Source: Massilia aquatica (GTDB lineage: Bacteria > Pseudomonadota > Gammaproteobacteria > Burkholderiales > Burkholderiaceae_D). Taken from it: a stretch of DNA of 64,000 nucleotides. The notes under the pieces were generated by a model. That model was not told the origin of the DNA and did no database searches. It was given only the letters and a program-made list of their open reading frames with translations. Where the stretch lies: NCBI RefSeq assembly GCF_011682045.1, contig NZ_VVIW01000004.1, positions 372,001 through 436,000 on the forward strand, written 5' to 3'. Both the position numbers and the translations under genes were made by a program. This document shows, one piece after another, positions 16,936-27,693 of the stretch (positions within the stretch are counted from its first letter, which is position 1; each line of letters starts with the position of its first letter).

Positions 16936-17565
16936 TTACACTTTTTCGACCTGGCCGAACTCGAGTTCGACTGGCGTTGCACGACCGAAGATGGTGACCG
17001 AGACGCGCACTTTGGATTTCTCGTAATTGACTTCTTCGACGTTGCCGTTGAAGTCGGTGAACGGACCATCCTTGATACGTACCTGCTCGCCCACTTCGTA
17101 CAGCACTTTTGGACGTGGCTTCTCGATGCCTTCTTGCATCTGCTGCATGATCTTGTCGATTTCGCGCGCGGGAATCGGCGTCGGCTTGTTCGACTTACCG
17201 CCAATAAAGCCGGTGACCTTGCTGGTGTTCTTGACCAGGTGCCAGGTTTCGTCCGTCATTTCCATTTCAACCAGCACATAGCCTGGGAAGAAACGACGTT
17301 CGGTTACCGACTTCTGGCCATTCTTGACTTCGACAACTTCTTCGACCGGCACCAGGATGCGGCCGAACTGTTCTTGCATACCGGCGCGCTCGACGCGCTC
17401 GGTCAGTGCACGCATGACACTTTTTTCCATGCCGGAATAAGCGTGCACAACGTACCAGCGCTTGTTACTGACTGGGACGCTCAGCGCTGCGGCAGCTTCT
17501 TGCACAGGCACATCTTCGCCTGGCACTGGAGCGGCGCTCGCATCATCTTGCACATTTTCGCTCAT
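16936..17565 (-). CDS. nusG: Transcription termination/antitermination factor NusG
   Basis: A 209-aa elongation factor that links RNA polymerase to Rho or to ribosomal S10. An acidic N-terminal extension of about 30 residues ([17 protein letters not shown]) precedes the NGN domain ([16 protein letters not shown] to [12 protein letters not shown]). The C-terminal KOW domain has [20 protein letters not shown]. The extension is longer than in E. coli NusG (181 aa). It starts one base after the secE stop. Confidence 0.98.
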   Translation of the reverse strand: MSENVQDDASAAPVPGEDVPVQEAAAALSVPVSNKRWYVVHAYSGMEKSVMRALTERVERAGMQEQFGRILVPVEEVVEVKNGQKSVTERRFFPGYVLVEMEMTDETWHLVKNTSKVTGFIGGKSNKPTPIPAREIDKIMQQMQEGIEKPRPKVLYEVGEQVRIKDGPFTDFNGNVEEVNYEKSKVRVSVTIFGRATPVELEFGQVEKV

Positions 17566-17566
17566 G

Positions 17567-17953
17567 TTATTTCCAACCCAGGATCACGTCGTACAACAGA
17601 AATTCAATCGTCTTATCCGTGCCCCACAGGAACAGCGCCATGACGGTCACAAACGCGAACACGATACCGGTGATCTGCATTGCTTCTTTGGGAGCGGGCC
17701 AGACGACTTTTTTGGTTTCGCGAACCGATTCCTTGGCGAAGCTCAGGAACTCACGGCCACTGGACGAGGTCCACAAAAGCAGGACGGCAAAAACTAAACC
17801 AGCCGCGAGTGCGACAGCGCACATCCAAGCTGGTTTACTTTGGCCTTTCAGGTAGAAGAACCCGACGACCCCTGCAATCGCGGCAACCACTGCCAGCGCG
17901 ACTTTCAACTTGTCGTTTGACGTGCTGACGGTTTGCACGGATTGATTAGACAT
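17567..17953 (-). CDS. secE: Preprotein translocase subunit SecE
   Basis: A 128-aa inner-membrane protein of the SecYEG channel. It has three predicted membrane helices (about residues 17-35, 42-62 and 95-115) as in E. coli SecE. The conserved cytoplasmic motif [20 protein letters not shown] precedes the last helix. It lies directly upstream of nusG in the usual order. Confidence 0.97.
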   Translation of the reverse strand: MSNQSVQTVSTSNDKLKVALAVVAAIAGVVGFFYLKGQSKPAWMCAVALAAGLVFAVLLLWTSSSGREFLSFAKESVRETKKVVWPAPKEAMQITGIVFAFVTVMALFLWGTDKTIEFLLYDVILGWK

Positions 17954-17987
17954 ACGTTTTTACTTTCGGTGCCCTGCACCAGAACGG

Positions 17988-18063
17988 TGGCAGGGACGGA
18001 GGGCATCGAACCCCCAACCTTCGGTTTTGGAGACCGACGCTCTGCCAATTGAGCTACGTCCCT
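17988..18063 (-). tRNA. tRNA-Trp (anticodon CCA)
   Basis: On the minus strand the 7-bp acceptor AGGGACG pairs with CGTCCCT. The D arm AGCTCAATTGGCAGAGC and the T loop GGGTTCGATGC are standard. The anticodon loop CTCCAAA reads UGG. CCA is encoded at the 3' end. It sits between tuf and secE, the classical place. Confidence 0.97.
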
Positions 18064-18129
18064 ACGTAAAACTTCAGTGGAATCAGAAATTATACCATCG
18101 TGCGGCCGCTGATGGCAATCACTGATTTC

Positions 18130-18161
18130 GGCGGGGCGCCGGACGCATGTCCGGGCCCGCC
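18130..18161 (-). promoter_or_regulatory. GC-rich hairpin after tuf
   Basis: GGCGCCGGAC faces GTCCGGGCCC across a 4-base loop just downstream of the tuf stop. No T-run follows, so it is more likely a processing or stability hairpin before tRNA-Trp than a terminator. Confidence 0.4.
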
Positions 18162-18168
18162 CTTACTA

Positions 18169-19374
<1,206 letters not shown>

Positions 19375-19469
19375 TTTAGACTCCTAACGATTTTTGAGTG
19401 TGCCCAGGCACGCGCCTGACTGACTATTGAATACTGCGAGTGTTGCGAGTGCTGTGAAGCACCGAATTC

Positions 19470-19544
<75 letters not shown>

Positions 19545-19603
19545 GATTATGGTATTACGATTTTGCGATCTTGCTGCCACCGATCGCGCATTGCATGAAG
19601 CAC

Positions 19604-19677
19604 TGGAGCGGGTGAAGGGAATCGAACCCTCGTCGTAAGCTTGGAAGGCTTCTGCTCTACCATTGAGCTACACCCGC
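19604..19677 (-). tRNA. tRNA-Gly (anticodon TCC)
   Basis: Minus strand GCGGGTGTAGCTCAATGG begins the molecule. The anticodon loop CTTCCAA reads GGA, the T arm has GGTTCGATTCC, and CCA is encoded. It is the second of three tRNAs before tuf. Confidence 0.96.
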
Positions 19678-19718
19678 GAGTTACTACTTCACCGACTACA
19701 ACATCTTCTGCAACAACT

Positions 19719-19803
<85 letters not shown>

Positions 19804-19817
19804 GCGAGGAACCGCAG

Positions 19818-19846
19818 AGTATGAAGCAAGATCAACATGCTGTCAA
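19818..19846 (-). promoter_or_regulatory. Sigma-70 promoter of the tRNA-tuf operon
   Basis: On the minus strand a perfect -35 TTGACA (19841-19846) is separated by 17 bases from CATACT (19818-19823, four of six matches to TATAAT). A GC-rich discriminator (CTGCGG) and tRNA-Tyr follow at once. The GC-rich discriminator is what stringently controlled tRNA and ribosomal promoters usually have. Confidence 0.75.
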
Positions 19847-19993
19847 TGTTATTTGCAGGGTGCTTTCTGCTGTCTCACTGAGTGTCTTGCTTCGGGGCGT
19901 GATTGTAGCGGGAAGATATCGGGATGTGCAAGGGTTTGGCGAAAAAAGGTGAAATCTTTTTTTGGAGGGGGTGATGTGCGCGGCGTTAATAGT

Positions 19994-20071
19994 CGTCTCC
20001 CCCGCGCAGGCGGGGGCCCATACCACCTTGAATCATAGGTGCTATAGACCCCCGCCTGCGCGGGGGAGACG
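19994..20071. repeat. REP-like element with 23-bp perfect inverted repeat
   Basis: The left arm 19994-20016 and right arm 20049-20071 are perfect 23-bp complements built on the core CCCCCGCGCAGGCGGGGG, each arm itself palindromic. The 32-base centre contains a degenerate copy of the inner repeat seen between rpoB and rpoC. It lies between the divergent operon promoter and the end of the HDOD gene, where it may insulate transcription. The rest of 19847-20127 holds nothing else recognised. Confidence 0.8.
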
Positions 20072-20127
20072 GCTCTACGGTTCGCGGCCAGGCGCATCGG
20101 CCAACGGCAGCGGCGGCAACTACAGCA

Positions 20128-21684
20128 CTACGGCGCCAGCGCCAGCAGCACCTGCCCTTTCAGGGCCTTGATCAGCGAGGTTTCATCGGGCGGCACGCCC
20201 TCCGGCGCCGTGACCGCGCGGTCGGCGTAGAACAGGCCCACCTGCACCTTGCTCACCACCAGCGGCAGCACGATGAAGCTCCTGGCGTCGGGCAGCAGCG
20301 ACCGGTGCCAGGCCGGCAGCAAATCGCGGATCTTCGGGCTGGCCGCGTCCGCAATCATCAGGTCGGCATCGTTTTCCATGGCCAGATGGAACAAATCGCG
20401 CGCGGCGCCCATCGGAAAGGCAAAGCCCGCCTGCAGACGCGCGTGATCCTCCCCGAACGCCAGCCGCGCCCGGTACTGGCCGCTGCGCGCATCTTTCAGG
20501 CACACCGTGGCGAAGCGGAATCCCATGCTCTTGTACAAAGTCTCCAGCACCGCCAGGATCACATCGTTGACCTTGGCGTCGCCGCCGGCGCGCAGCTGCG
20601 TCACATCCTGCACCCCGCCCAGCAGCAACTCGCGCGCATTGTGCGGCTTGCCGCTCGGATGGGCCTGGCCCTCCCCGCTCCCGCCCGCATCCATGGTGGC
20701 CAGCAGCAAGACATTCGGCAAGCCGCCGGTATCCGCCGTTTCCTCGTCGCGCGGCTGGGCTTGCATGTTCATGCTGCGCAGCAGCGCCGTCATTTCGGTC
20801 TGGACCGTCTCGAACAAGCCCTTCATCTGGTCGGCGCTCAGGTTCAGGGCCACGCCATAGCGCAGCTGCAAGGCCTGGAACTCCTTGCTCTCGGCCGGAC
20901 TGGCGGAGCGTCCCAGCAGGCGCGAGACCTCCATCGAGAACGACGCCACCTGGCGCATCCACTCGCCGCGGTTGACCGCCACCTTCTGCGCCCCCGCTTG
21001 CAGCGGGCTGAGCGAGCGGACGATGACGTCCGGAATCTTCCACTCGGCCATCACCGCCTGCGACAGCGCGTCATAGCTCGCCCCCAGGATCATCTGCGAG
21101 GCCTGGCCCACGCTGTGGGTGCCGCCCTTGACCAGCGCGTTGATCTCGCGATAGCGGTCGTGCTCGTGCGAGGCCACCAGCAGCGGTCCCAGGTTCTTGA
21201 ACAAGGCCCCGATCGAGGCTTCCTCGGCGCCCTGGTAAAAGCTGTGACGCGCCATTTCGCGCCCCACCAGGCTGGCGCACAGGGCCGCTTCGAGCTCGAT
21301 GCGCACGCTGGTGGCGTGGGCGCTGTTCGACAAGGCGTCCACCAGCAGCATCGCCAGCGCGGTGGTGCGCACATTGTCGAAGCCGAGCAGCGAGATGGCG
21401 CGCGAAATCGTGGTGACGGTGGTGCCGGACTTGGTGCGGTAGGTCGGCGTGTTGGACAAACGCAGGATGCGCTGGGTCAGGGCCACGTCCGACAGCACGT
21501 AATAGGCCAGGTCGTGCGTGCCCTCGTCGTCGGACGAGGCCATCTCGACCACGCGCGCCACCGAGGCGCCCAGGGCGAACATGTCTTCGTCGCCGCAGAC
21601 CTTGTGGATCAGGGAGGCGCGCACGCGGCGCGTGTCGCCGTCGGCGTAAGCGGGCAGAACCGGAGGAGGAGAAACGCTGGGCAT
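20128..21684 (-). CDS. HDOD-GAF signalling protein
   Basis: A 518-aa cytoplasmic protein. ATG 21684 is preferred to an in-frame TTG two codons upstream. The N-terminal half is an HDOD domain (about residues 20-220): LSDVALTQRILRLSNTPTYR, TTISRAISLLGFDNVRTTAL, then FYQGAEEASIGALFKNLGPL. It is a catalytically degenerate HD fold. The C-terminal part (about 365-510) resembles a GAF sensor (VLETLYKSMGFRFATVCLKD and FIVLPLVVSKVQVGLFYAD). HDOD proteins act as scaffolds in motility and c-di-GMP signalling. The gene follows the receiver-TPR gene by 22 bases and is probably co-transcribed with it. Confidence 0.85.
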   Translation of the reverse strand: MPSVSPPPVLPAYADGDTRRVRASLIHKVCGDEDMFALGASVARVVEMASSDDEGTHDLAYYVLSDVALTQRILRLSNTPTYRTKSGTTVTTISRAISLLGFDNVRTTALAMLLVDALSNSAHATSVRIELEAALCASLVGREMARHSFYQGAEEASIGALFKNLGPLLVASHEHDRYREINALVKGGTHSVGQASQMILGASYDALSQAVMAEWKIPDVIVRSLSPLQAGAQKVAVNRGEWMRQVASFSMEVSRLLGRSASPAESKEFQALQLRYGVALNLSADQMKGLFETVQTEMTALLRSMNMQAQPRDEETADTGGLPNVLLLATMDAGGSGEGQAHPSGKPHNARELLLGGVQDVTQLRAGGDAKVNDVILAVLETLYKSMGFRFATVCLKDARSGQYRARLAFGEDHARLQAGFAFPMGAARDLFHLAMENDADLMIADAASPKIRDLLPAWHRSLLPDARSFIVLPLVVSKVQVGLFYADRAVTAPEGVPPDETSLIKALKGQVLLALAP

Positions 21685-21706
21685 GGGCAATCGGAGGAAG
21701 TGACGA

Positions 21707-23347
21707 TCAGGCCGGCGCGCTGGCTTTCTTGCGCGCGCCTTTGTCGTATTTGGTCAGGATCTGCTGATGCAGGCCGGCCAGGGCCGGCAATTTGGGGTTG
21801 ACCGGATCGAGCCGGCGCACATTGTCGATCAGCGCCAGCGCATTCTGGGCCAGCAGTTCGTCCCAGCCGAGGTTTTCCAGGCACTTGAGCACGGCGACGG
21901 CGGCGTTGAACACCACTTGCGGGTTGTCCGGCAGCTTGCCGACCGCCTCTAACATCAGCTCGACCGAGCCGCGGTAGTCGCCCTCGTTGGCCCTGGCCGC
22001 GCCGGCCGCCACCAGGTCGACCACGGCCTGGCGGCTCTCGTGCGCCACCGACAGCGCCAGGTCGGTGCGCCCGGCCTCTTCGAACACCGCCATCGCCTTG
22101 GCCATGACGGCGCCATTGGCGGCGTTGCGCATCACCTCGCTCATGACCTCGGCCGCGCCGGCTTCCATATTGTTTTGCAAACAGTTGCGCGCCAGCTCCA
22201 TCTTGACCTCGGGCGAGAGCCCGCTGGTCAGGCGGCAGGCGCTCAGCGCGGCGGAGAGCGACTCTTCCAGCCGCACATCGTTGCCGGTGTACTCATGCAC
22301 CATGGCCGACGAAATGGCGCTGCACACGGCCGTGTTCTTTTGCCCGCCCATCGACTTGTCGAGATCGCGGATCACGGCCGCCGCCTGCACCGGGTCGCCC
22401 CTCCTGACCAGGGTCTGCACCAGCTTGAGGTGGTCTTCCGGATCGCGGAAGGTCGAATACTTGGCCTTGCTCACCACTTGCTTGAGCACTTTCTCGGCGG
22501 TCTCGGTGTCGCCCGTTTCCAGCGCCACCTCGCCCAGTTTACGCAGACGGCGCACCGCATGCGGCGACACCGCCACCGCGTCGGAGAGGACCGCCTGCGA
22601 CTTGTCCAGCTCACCAATGGCGGCGTGGGTGCGCGCCAGCCAGTCGTAGGCGTCGACAAATTTCTTGTTGCTCTCGACCAGCGACGTCAGGATCTCCCTG
22701 GCTTCGTCGAAGCGCTCGCGCAGGAACAGGGTCTTGGCCAGGCCGAGCCGGGCCCAGGCGATGGCCCTGGCATCGAACAGTTGCTGGTAGATCGGTTCGG
22801 CCAGCTCCGGCTCGCCCAGGAACAGGTGCAGCTCGGCGCGCAGGCGCAGGAAATCGACCGCGTAGCGCGGGTGCTGGCGCATGCCGTCGATGCAGGCGTC
22901 GATCGCGTCGCGCTGGTTGCCGGAATCCATCAGTTGATACACCGGCATGAACACATTGCGCTTCTCGAGCGCGCGCCCGATGCGCTCCAACAACAGGTCG
23001 GCCGTGAACGGTTTCAGGATGTAATCGGTGGGCGCCAGTTCGGCCGCGCTGACCACCTTGCTGTAATTGCCTTCGGCGGTGACCATGATGAACATGGTCG
23101 AGAGGGTCATCAGCTGATGGTGGCGCAAGTCTTCCAGCAACTGCTGGCCATCCTGGCCACCCTCCAGGTCGTATTCGCACAGCACCACGTCGAACGTTTT
23201 CAGGCCCAGGTGCTTGATGGCGGCGTTGGAACTGGCGGCATGGTCGATCCTGGTCAGGCCGCACAGGGTCAGCATGTTGTGGATGCTGGCGCGCATGCCC
23301 GCATGCGGCTCCACAATCAACGCTGTCAGTCCCTCGAGTTCGTTCAT
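21707..23347 (-). CDS. Receiver-TPR protein with Glu at the phosphorylation site
   Basis: A 546-aa protein: a CheY-like receiver (residues 6-125) joined to a long TPR/helical-repeat array (about 130-530). The receiver keeps Thr90 (MVTAEG) and Lys112 (LKPF). The usual acidic pair is Glu13-Pro14, and the residue aligned with the phosphoacceptor Asp is Glu58 (VVLCEYDL), although Asp60 is close by. It may therefore be locked in an active-like state or not phosphorylated at all. The TPR array suggests a protein-docking hub. It pairs with the downstream HDOD gene and lies beside the HD-GYP and CheW genes, pointing to motility or c-di-GMP control. Confidence 0.85.
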   Translation of the reverse strand: MNELEGLTALIVEPHAGMRASIHNMLTLCGLTRIDHAASSNAAIKHLGLKTFDVVLCEYDLEGGQDGQQLLEDLRHHQLMTLSTMFIMVTAEGNYSKVVSAAELAPTDYILKPFTADLLLERIGRALEKRNVFMPVYQLMDSGNQRDAIDACIDGMRQHPRYAVDFLRLRAELHLFLGEPELAEPIYQQLFDARAIAWARLGLAKTLFLRERFDEAREILTSLVESNKKFVDAYDWLARTHAAIGELDKSQAVLSDAVAVSPHAVRRLRKLGEVALETGDTETAEKVLKQVVSKAKYSTFRDPEDHLKLVQTLVRRGDPVQAAAVIRDLDKSMGGQKNTAVCSAISSAMVHEYTGNDVRLEESLSAALSACRLTSGLSPEVKMELARNCLQNNMEAGAAEVMSEVMRNAANGAVMAKAMAVFEEAGRTDLALSVAHESRQAVVDLVAAGAARANEGDYRGSVELMLEAVGKLPDNPQVVFNAAVAVLKCLENLGWDELLAQNALALIDNVRRLDPVNPKLPALAGLHQQILTKYDKGARKKASAPA

Positions 23348-23512
23348 CTCTTGTTTTTCCGATCAGCTTGTGGCGGTCCATGGGTCCGCTAAGTAAGTCG
23401 GCACGCTGGGTCTCAGTATATTACGGCAGAGGAAGGAAATAGTTGAATTCCGCCTTACAGAACGGCGAAACCGCAGCAGGAATACGACACCGTCCCCCGC
23501 CACGGGTGCGAA

Positions 23513-25123
23513 TCAATCGTCCTCGACGTCGACCAGCATCGGCGGGGCGCTCTCGATGATCGACAGCAGGGCGGCCACCACCTCGGGGTCGAACTGGGTC
23601 CCGCTGCGCTCGCCGATGTAGCTGACCACGTCCGGATACGGCCACGGTTCCTTGTACGGGCGCCGGTGCAGCAGCGCGTCGAACACGTCGACCACGGCCA
23701 CGATGCGCGCCGCCAGCGGAATGGCGCGTCCGGCCAGGCCCTCGGGATAGCCGCCGCCGTCGAAATGCTCGTGGTGGGCGCCGGCGATCTGGGCGCCGTA
23801 GGTCAGGTAGCTGACCCCATCGACCATGCTGGCGGCGCGCTCCAGGATCGAACGGCCGATCTGGGCATGGGTCTGCATCACGCGCCGTTCCTCGGGCGTG
23901 TGGGCGGCCGGCTTGAGCAGCACCTGGTCGGGCGTGGACACCTTGCCCACGTCATGCAAAATGCTGGCCAGGCCGATCATTTCGAGCAATTGCGGGGTCA
24001 GGCCCGGATCGTCCACGCCGCGCTGCTTCATGCGCTGCGCGATGCGCGACGACAAGTCCTGCACCCGGCGCACATGGCCGCCGGTGCCATGGTCGCGGAA
24101 TTCGGCCAGGTCGGCCAGCGCCACCACGGTCGCTTCCTGGGCGCGCCGCAGTTGGCCGAACATGTACAGGTTGTCGAAGGCGGCGGCGATGCGCTGGCAA
24201 AACACTTCCAGCAAGTCGCGCTGGATCGGCGCCAGCGGCCACGGCGGCGTGACCGAGATGCACAGCTGGCGTTCTTCCTGGGTATGGATGTAGAGCACGT
24301 TGGCCGGATGCTCGAACTGGCTCTGCTTTTCGCGGAAGGCCTTGGCAATCGCCGGCATCAGGGGATGGTCGGGCGGCAGCGCCTCGCTGTCGGCCAGCGC
24401 CGTGTAGTGGCCGGTGGCGGCCACCACGGTCGGCCCGCCGGTGACGGCCGACATCACGCACAGCACGCCGTCGGCGCCGACGTCGAGGATCGCGCTGACC
24501 TGGTTCAGCACGCCCGAGGCGAATTCGCGCAGGGAATGGATCTGGTACAGGTTGGTGGCGCCGGCCAGGATCTTGCCCAGGCCGATGCGGCTGCGTTCGA
24601 GCATCATCAGGCTCTCGTAGGCGCGCAGGGCAGAGATGACGGTCGTAAACAGTTTCTGCGTGGTCAGCTCGGTCTTGGCCTTGTAGTCGTTGATATCGTA
24701 TTCGATGATCACGCGCTGCTCGGGCGCCTGGCCCGGCTGGCCGGTGCGCAGCACCACGCGCACGAGCTGGTTGTTGAGTTCTTCGCGGATGCGGCGCGCC
24801 AGGATCAGGCCGGCGTCATCGGTTTCCATGACCACGTCGAGCAGGACCAGGGCGATGTCGGGCGTGTCGCGCAGGATGCGGAAACCCTCGGCCCCGCTGT
24901 AGGCGGAAAACAGTTCGAGTTCGCGCCCTTTGAAGGCCACGTTGCGCAGCGCCAGCCGGGTGACCGCGTGCACATCGACATCATCGTCGACGATCAGCAC
25001 GCGCCACAGGCGCTGGTCGATCGGGGCGCTGCTGGCGGCGCCGCCGGACTCGTCGTCTTCGTCGAGCAGCCAGTTATCGTCCGAGGCGTCCGAGGCGTCC
25101 GATGTATCTGAGGGGTCGGTCAT
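23513..25123 (-). CDS. Response regulator with DUF3369 and HD-GYP domain, c-di-GMP phosphodiesterase
   Basis: A 536-aa protein. ATG 25123 follows GGAG at six bases; a longer TTG-initiated frame contains that site. After an Asp/Ser-rich N terminus, the receiver (residues 40-170) has Asp46-48, phosphoacceptor Asp96, Thr127 and a Lys at 148 or 150. A DUF3369-type sensor segment (about 175-320) follows. The HD-GYP domain has His390-Asp391 (LHDVGK), His450-His451 and GYP 458-460 (HHEHFDGGGYPEG). All signature residues are present, so hydrolysis of c-di-GMP is expected. CheW is divergent to it across 293 bases. Confidence 0.92.
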   Translation of the reverse strand: MTDPSDTSDASDASDDNWLLDEDDESGGAASSAPIDQRLWRVLIVDDDVDVHAVTRLALRNVAFKGRELELFSAYSGAEGFRILRDTPDIALVLLDVVMETDDAGLILARRIREELNNQLVRVVLRTGQPGQAPEQRVIIEYDINDYKAKTELTTQKLFTTVISALRAYESLMMLERSRIGLGKILAGATNLYQIHSLREFASGVLNQVSAILDVGADGVLCVMSAVTGGPTVVAATGHYTALADSEALPPDHPLMPAIAKAFREKQSQFEHPANVLYIHTQEERQLCISVTPPWPLAPIQRDLLEVFCQRIAAAFDNLYMFGQLRRAQEATVVALADLAEFRDHGTGGHVRRVQDLSSRIAQRMKQRGVDDPGLTPQLLEMIGLASILHDVGKVSTPDQVLLKPAAHTPEERRVMQTHAQIGRSILERAASMVDGVSYLTYGAQIAGAHHEHFDGGGYPEGLAGRAIPLAARIVAVVDVFDALLHRRPYKEPWPYPDVVSYIGERSGTQFDPEVVAALLSIIESAPPMLVDVEDD

Positions 25124-25416
25124 ACAGGCTCCAGACAAACTTCATGAGGGGCCCCGTGCGCGGGGCGTCGTGCGCGATGCGAAACAACACAGCTAGTTTT
25201 TGCCCGGCCTTAACTATCAGTAAACAGTGCGACTGTGACATCTGCACTATCGGTTTTTTACCAATCAAATTATAAACAATGTTTTGTCCAAGTCGAGCAC
25301 GACCGCATTCATATTTTGCGAGCTGGCAACAGCACCGCTCGTCATTTGGCGCCGCATCTGCTACTCTTGGAAAGCACAGGCGTCCGCCGGGGCCGCCGCT
25401 TTGACAAGGATCACTT

Positions 25417-25923
25417 ATGCAAGTTCCTTCTTCGACTGTAGCCGGTGGCGGGCCATCCGGCAAGGACATCGCGGGCCACGAGTTTTTGGCGTTCACGCTC
25501 GGCTCGGAAGAATACGGGATCGACATCCTCAAGGTACAGGAAATCCGCGGCTATGAGGCGGTAACGCGGATCGCCAACGCGCCGGAGTTCATCAAGGGCG
25601 TGATCAACCTGCGCGGCATCATCATTCCCGTGGTCGACATGCGCATCAAGTTCAACCTGGGCACGCCGGTATACGACCAGTTCACCGTGGTCATCATCCT
25701 CAACATCGCCGGGCGCGTGATGGGCATGGTGGTCGACAGCGTCAGCGACGTGACCACCCTCACCCCCGAGCAAGTCAAGCCGGCGCCGGAAATGGGCACC
25801 GCGTTCGGCTCGGATTACCTGATCGGGCTGGGCACGATCGACCAGCGCATGCTGATTCTGGTCGATATCGACAAGCTGATGTCGTCCGCCGACATGGGGC
25901 TGATCGAGTCGCTGGCGAGCTGA
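25417..25923 (+). CDS. cheW: Chemotaxis coupling protein CheW
   Basis: A 168-aa protein of a single CheW domain (about residues 20-160) with [39 protein letters not shown] and [11 protein letters not shown]. It links chemoreceptors to CheA. AAGGA precedes the ATG by six bases. No receptor or cheA gene lies next to it, so it is an orphan copy beside c-di-GMP signalling genes. The region 25124-25416 should hold both divergent promoters, but no clear consensus was identified. Confidence 0.93.
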   Translation: MQVPSSTVAGGGPSGKDIAGHEFLAFTLGSEEYGIDILKVQEIRGYEAVTRIANAPEFIKGVINLRGIIIPVVDMRIKFNLGTPVYDQFTVVIILNIAGRVMGMVVDSVSDVTTLTPEQVKPAPEMGTAFGSDYLIGLGTIDQRMLILVDIDKLMSSADMGLIESLAS

Positions 25924-25942
25924 TCCGCCGGCGGCCGCGCGC

Positions 25943-26527
25943 TCAGCCGAAAAAGAATTCCATGAAGCCCGCTTCGCACTCCGCGCCGAGCACGCGGCGG
26001 GCGATGGCGCGCATATCGTCGAGAAAGGCGGGCAGCGGGGTGCAATCCTCGTCGCGCACCTCGTAGTCATAGGTGTGCGCCTCGACCAGCATCGCCTCGG
26101 CCATAGCCTGGAAGAAGCTGGCCAGGTCATTGGCGATTTTGCAGGTGCAGGAACCAATGTGGCCGTGGACAACGCCGCCCGGCGTGCCGCCGTCGACCGA
26201 GACCGCATCGCCATGGCGATAGGCAATGACGATCCGGTCGTGGTTCCAAGTGGGGTCGATCACCTCGCGGCCGCTTTTGTCGCGCATCCATCCCCACTCA
26301 TGCTGGATCGTCTCCAGGTCATCGAGGTTAATCAGGTCCAGGATGAGTATCCCTGCGACCATCGGCCTGCCCCCCAGCAACATGCGCGCGTAATACTCCC
26401 TCACGATGGGCCCAAGCGGAATCGGTTCGACGATGGCCTCGGGCGCGTGGTAGCGAACGGTGCCGGCATTGTCCGGACCGGCGGCGAAGGCTGCGGCAAA
26501 GTGATGTAATGCGGTGTCGAGTGTCAT
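25943..26527 (-). CDS. SUKH/SMI1-KNR4-like protein, copy 2
   Basis: A 194-aa soluble acidic protein. ATG 26527 leaves 13 bases to the upstream paralogue and gives an N terminus aligned with it (LDTALHHFAAAFAAGPDN); earlier in-frame starts overlap that gene. The middle carries the SUKH-like pattern W-x(n)-D-R-I-V-I-A-x-x-x-G-D (TWNHDRIVIAYRHGDAVSVD) followed by an amphipathic helix (IANDLASFFQAMAEAML). It ends GFMEFFFG. SUKH proteins are frequent immunity proteins of polymorphic toxins. It is a diverged tandem duplicate of the next gene. Confidence 0.7.
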   Translation of the reverse strand: MTLDTALHHFAAAFAAGPDNAGTVRYHAPEAIVEPIPLGPIVREYYARMLLGGRPMVAGILILDLINLDDLETIQHEWGWMRDKSGREVIDPTWNHDRIVIAYRHGDAVSVDGGTPGGVVHGHIGSCTCKIANDLASFFQAMAEAMLVEAHTYDYEVRDEDCTPLPAFLDDMRAIARRVLGAECEAGFMEFFFG

Positions 26528-26540
26528 ACGCAGTCGGTGC

Positions 26541-27125
26541 TTAACCGAAAAAGAACGCCATGAAGCCCGCTTCGCCATCAGGGCCGAGCACGCGCCTTGC
26601 GATCGCACTTATCTCATCGAGAAAGACCGGCAGCGGGTTGTCATCGTCGTCGTACACCTCGTAGTCATACGTTTCAACCTCCACCAGCATTGCCTCGGCC
26701 ATGGCCTGCAAAAAGCCGGCCAGGTCGTCGGCGATCTTGAAGTGATGCGAACCAATGGCCCCAAAGACCGTACCGCCGGCGCTGCTGTCGTCGACGATGA
26801 TGGCGTCGCCATGATGGTCCGCGATGACAACCCAATCCCGGTTCCAGCGCGGGTTTTCCGTCACCGAACCGTCTTTGGCGCCGATCCAGCGCCACCCGTG
26901 CTGGGCGCTGTCGATCCTGTCGAGCGCAAACAGATGCAAGAGAAGCGCACCGGATACCTGCGCCTTGTCTCCGATCGCCAGTTTGGCGTAGTACTGCGTC
27001 AGGACCGCGCCAAGGGGAATCGGTGCAGCGACCGGCTGGGGCGCCCGGTGCTGAACGGTTCCGAAATTATCAGGGCCCGCTGCGAAAGCGCTGGCAAAGT
27101 TCTTCAATGCGGTATCGAGTTTCAT
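26541..27125 (-). CDS. SUKH/SMI1-KNR4-like protein, copy 1
   Basis: A 194-aa paralogue of the adjacent gene, sharing the LDTAL...FAAGPDN start, the RWNRDWVVIADHHGDAI core, the FLQAMAEAMLVE helix and the FFFG end. ATG 27125 is chosen over the ATG two codons earlier because GGGA then sits seven bases upstream. It probably forms a two-gene operon with copy 2. A toxin partner is not adjacent on the same strand; the closest candidate is the ADP-ribosyltransferase-like gene about 0.6 kb away. Confidence 0.7.
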   Translation of the reverse strand: MKLDTALKNFASAFAAGPDNFGTVQHRAPQPVAAPIPLGAVLTQYYAKLAIGDKAQVSGALLLHLFALDRIDSAQHGWRWIGAKDGSVTENPRWNRDWVVIADHHGDAIIVDDSSAGGTVFGAIGSHHFKIADDLAGFLQAMAEAMLVEVETYDYEVYDDDDNPLPVFLDEISAIARRVLGPDGEAGFMAFFFG

Positions 27126-27247
27126 GCACATTTCCCATCAGCGTGTCGCAGCCGGACACAAGCCGCACATCCTACCTTGCCGGGCTGGCGGCCGGTGCGA
27201 TGGCGGACGTGATACGATTTCTTTTCAGCCAATTTTTAAAAGACACC

Positions 27248-27637
27248 ATGACATTTCCAGTGCGCGCCCTTTGCGTGGGCCTCCTCGCCGCCATCGCCAC
27301 GATCAATCCGGCAGCGGCAGCGGCGGCCGACGACTGCAAGGACCCGATGTCGCAATACGACATGAACAGGTGTTCCGCCAAGGATGCCGGACGCGAAGAT
27401 GCGCTCCTGAACAAGAACTACAAGGAACTGACGGGCAAGGTGGACGCGCAGGAAAAAGCCCAGATCAAGGCCGTGCAACTGGCCTGGATCAAATTTCGCG
27501 ACCTGCAATGCAATTACGAGGCGGACAGGTATGAAGGCGGCAGCATGCAGCCGCTGGTCCACTCGTCGTGTTTGTACGCGCTGACCAAGCAGCGCAATAA
27601 GGAGCTCGCCGAGATGATCAGGGAAGTGTCGCACTAA
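27248..27637 (+). CDS. Secreted LprI/DUF1311-type protein
   Basis: A 129-aa protein with a signal peptide (VRALCVGLLAAIATINPAAAA) that releases a mature form starting near ADDCKDP. The DUF1311/LprI pattern is visible: C-x(n)-Q-x-D-M-N-x-C at the start, LNKNYKEL, AWIKFRDLQCNYEA and a last Cys in SSCLY. Four Cys fit two disulfides. Family members include lysozyme inhibitors and small periplasmic proteins. A second family member lies at 29121-29513 on the other strand. Confidence 0.8.
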   Translation: MTFPVRALCVGLLAAIATINPAAAAAADDCKDPMSQYDMNRCSAKDAGREDALLNKNYKELTGKVDAQEKAQIKAVQLAWIKFRDLQCNYEADRYEGGSMQPLVHSSCLYALTKQRNKELAEMIREVSH

Positions 27638-27693
27638 GATCCTTCGTCGACGCCGGCCAGGGCTGCGCTAATGCCACAGAACCCGAAACGCCA

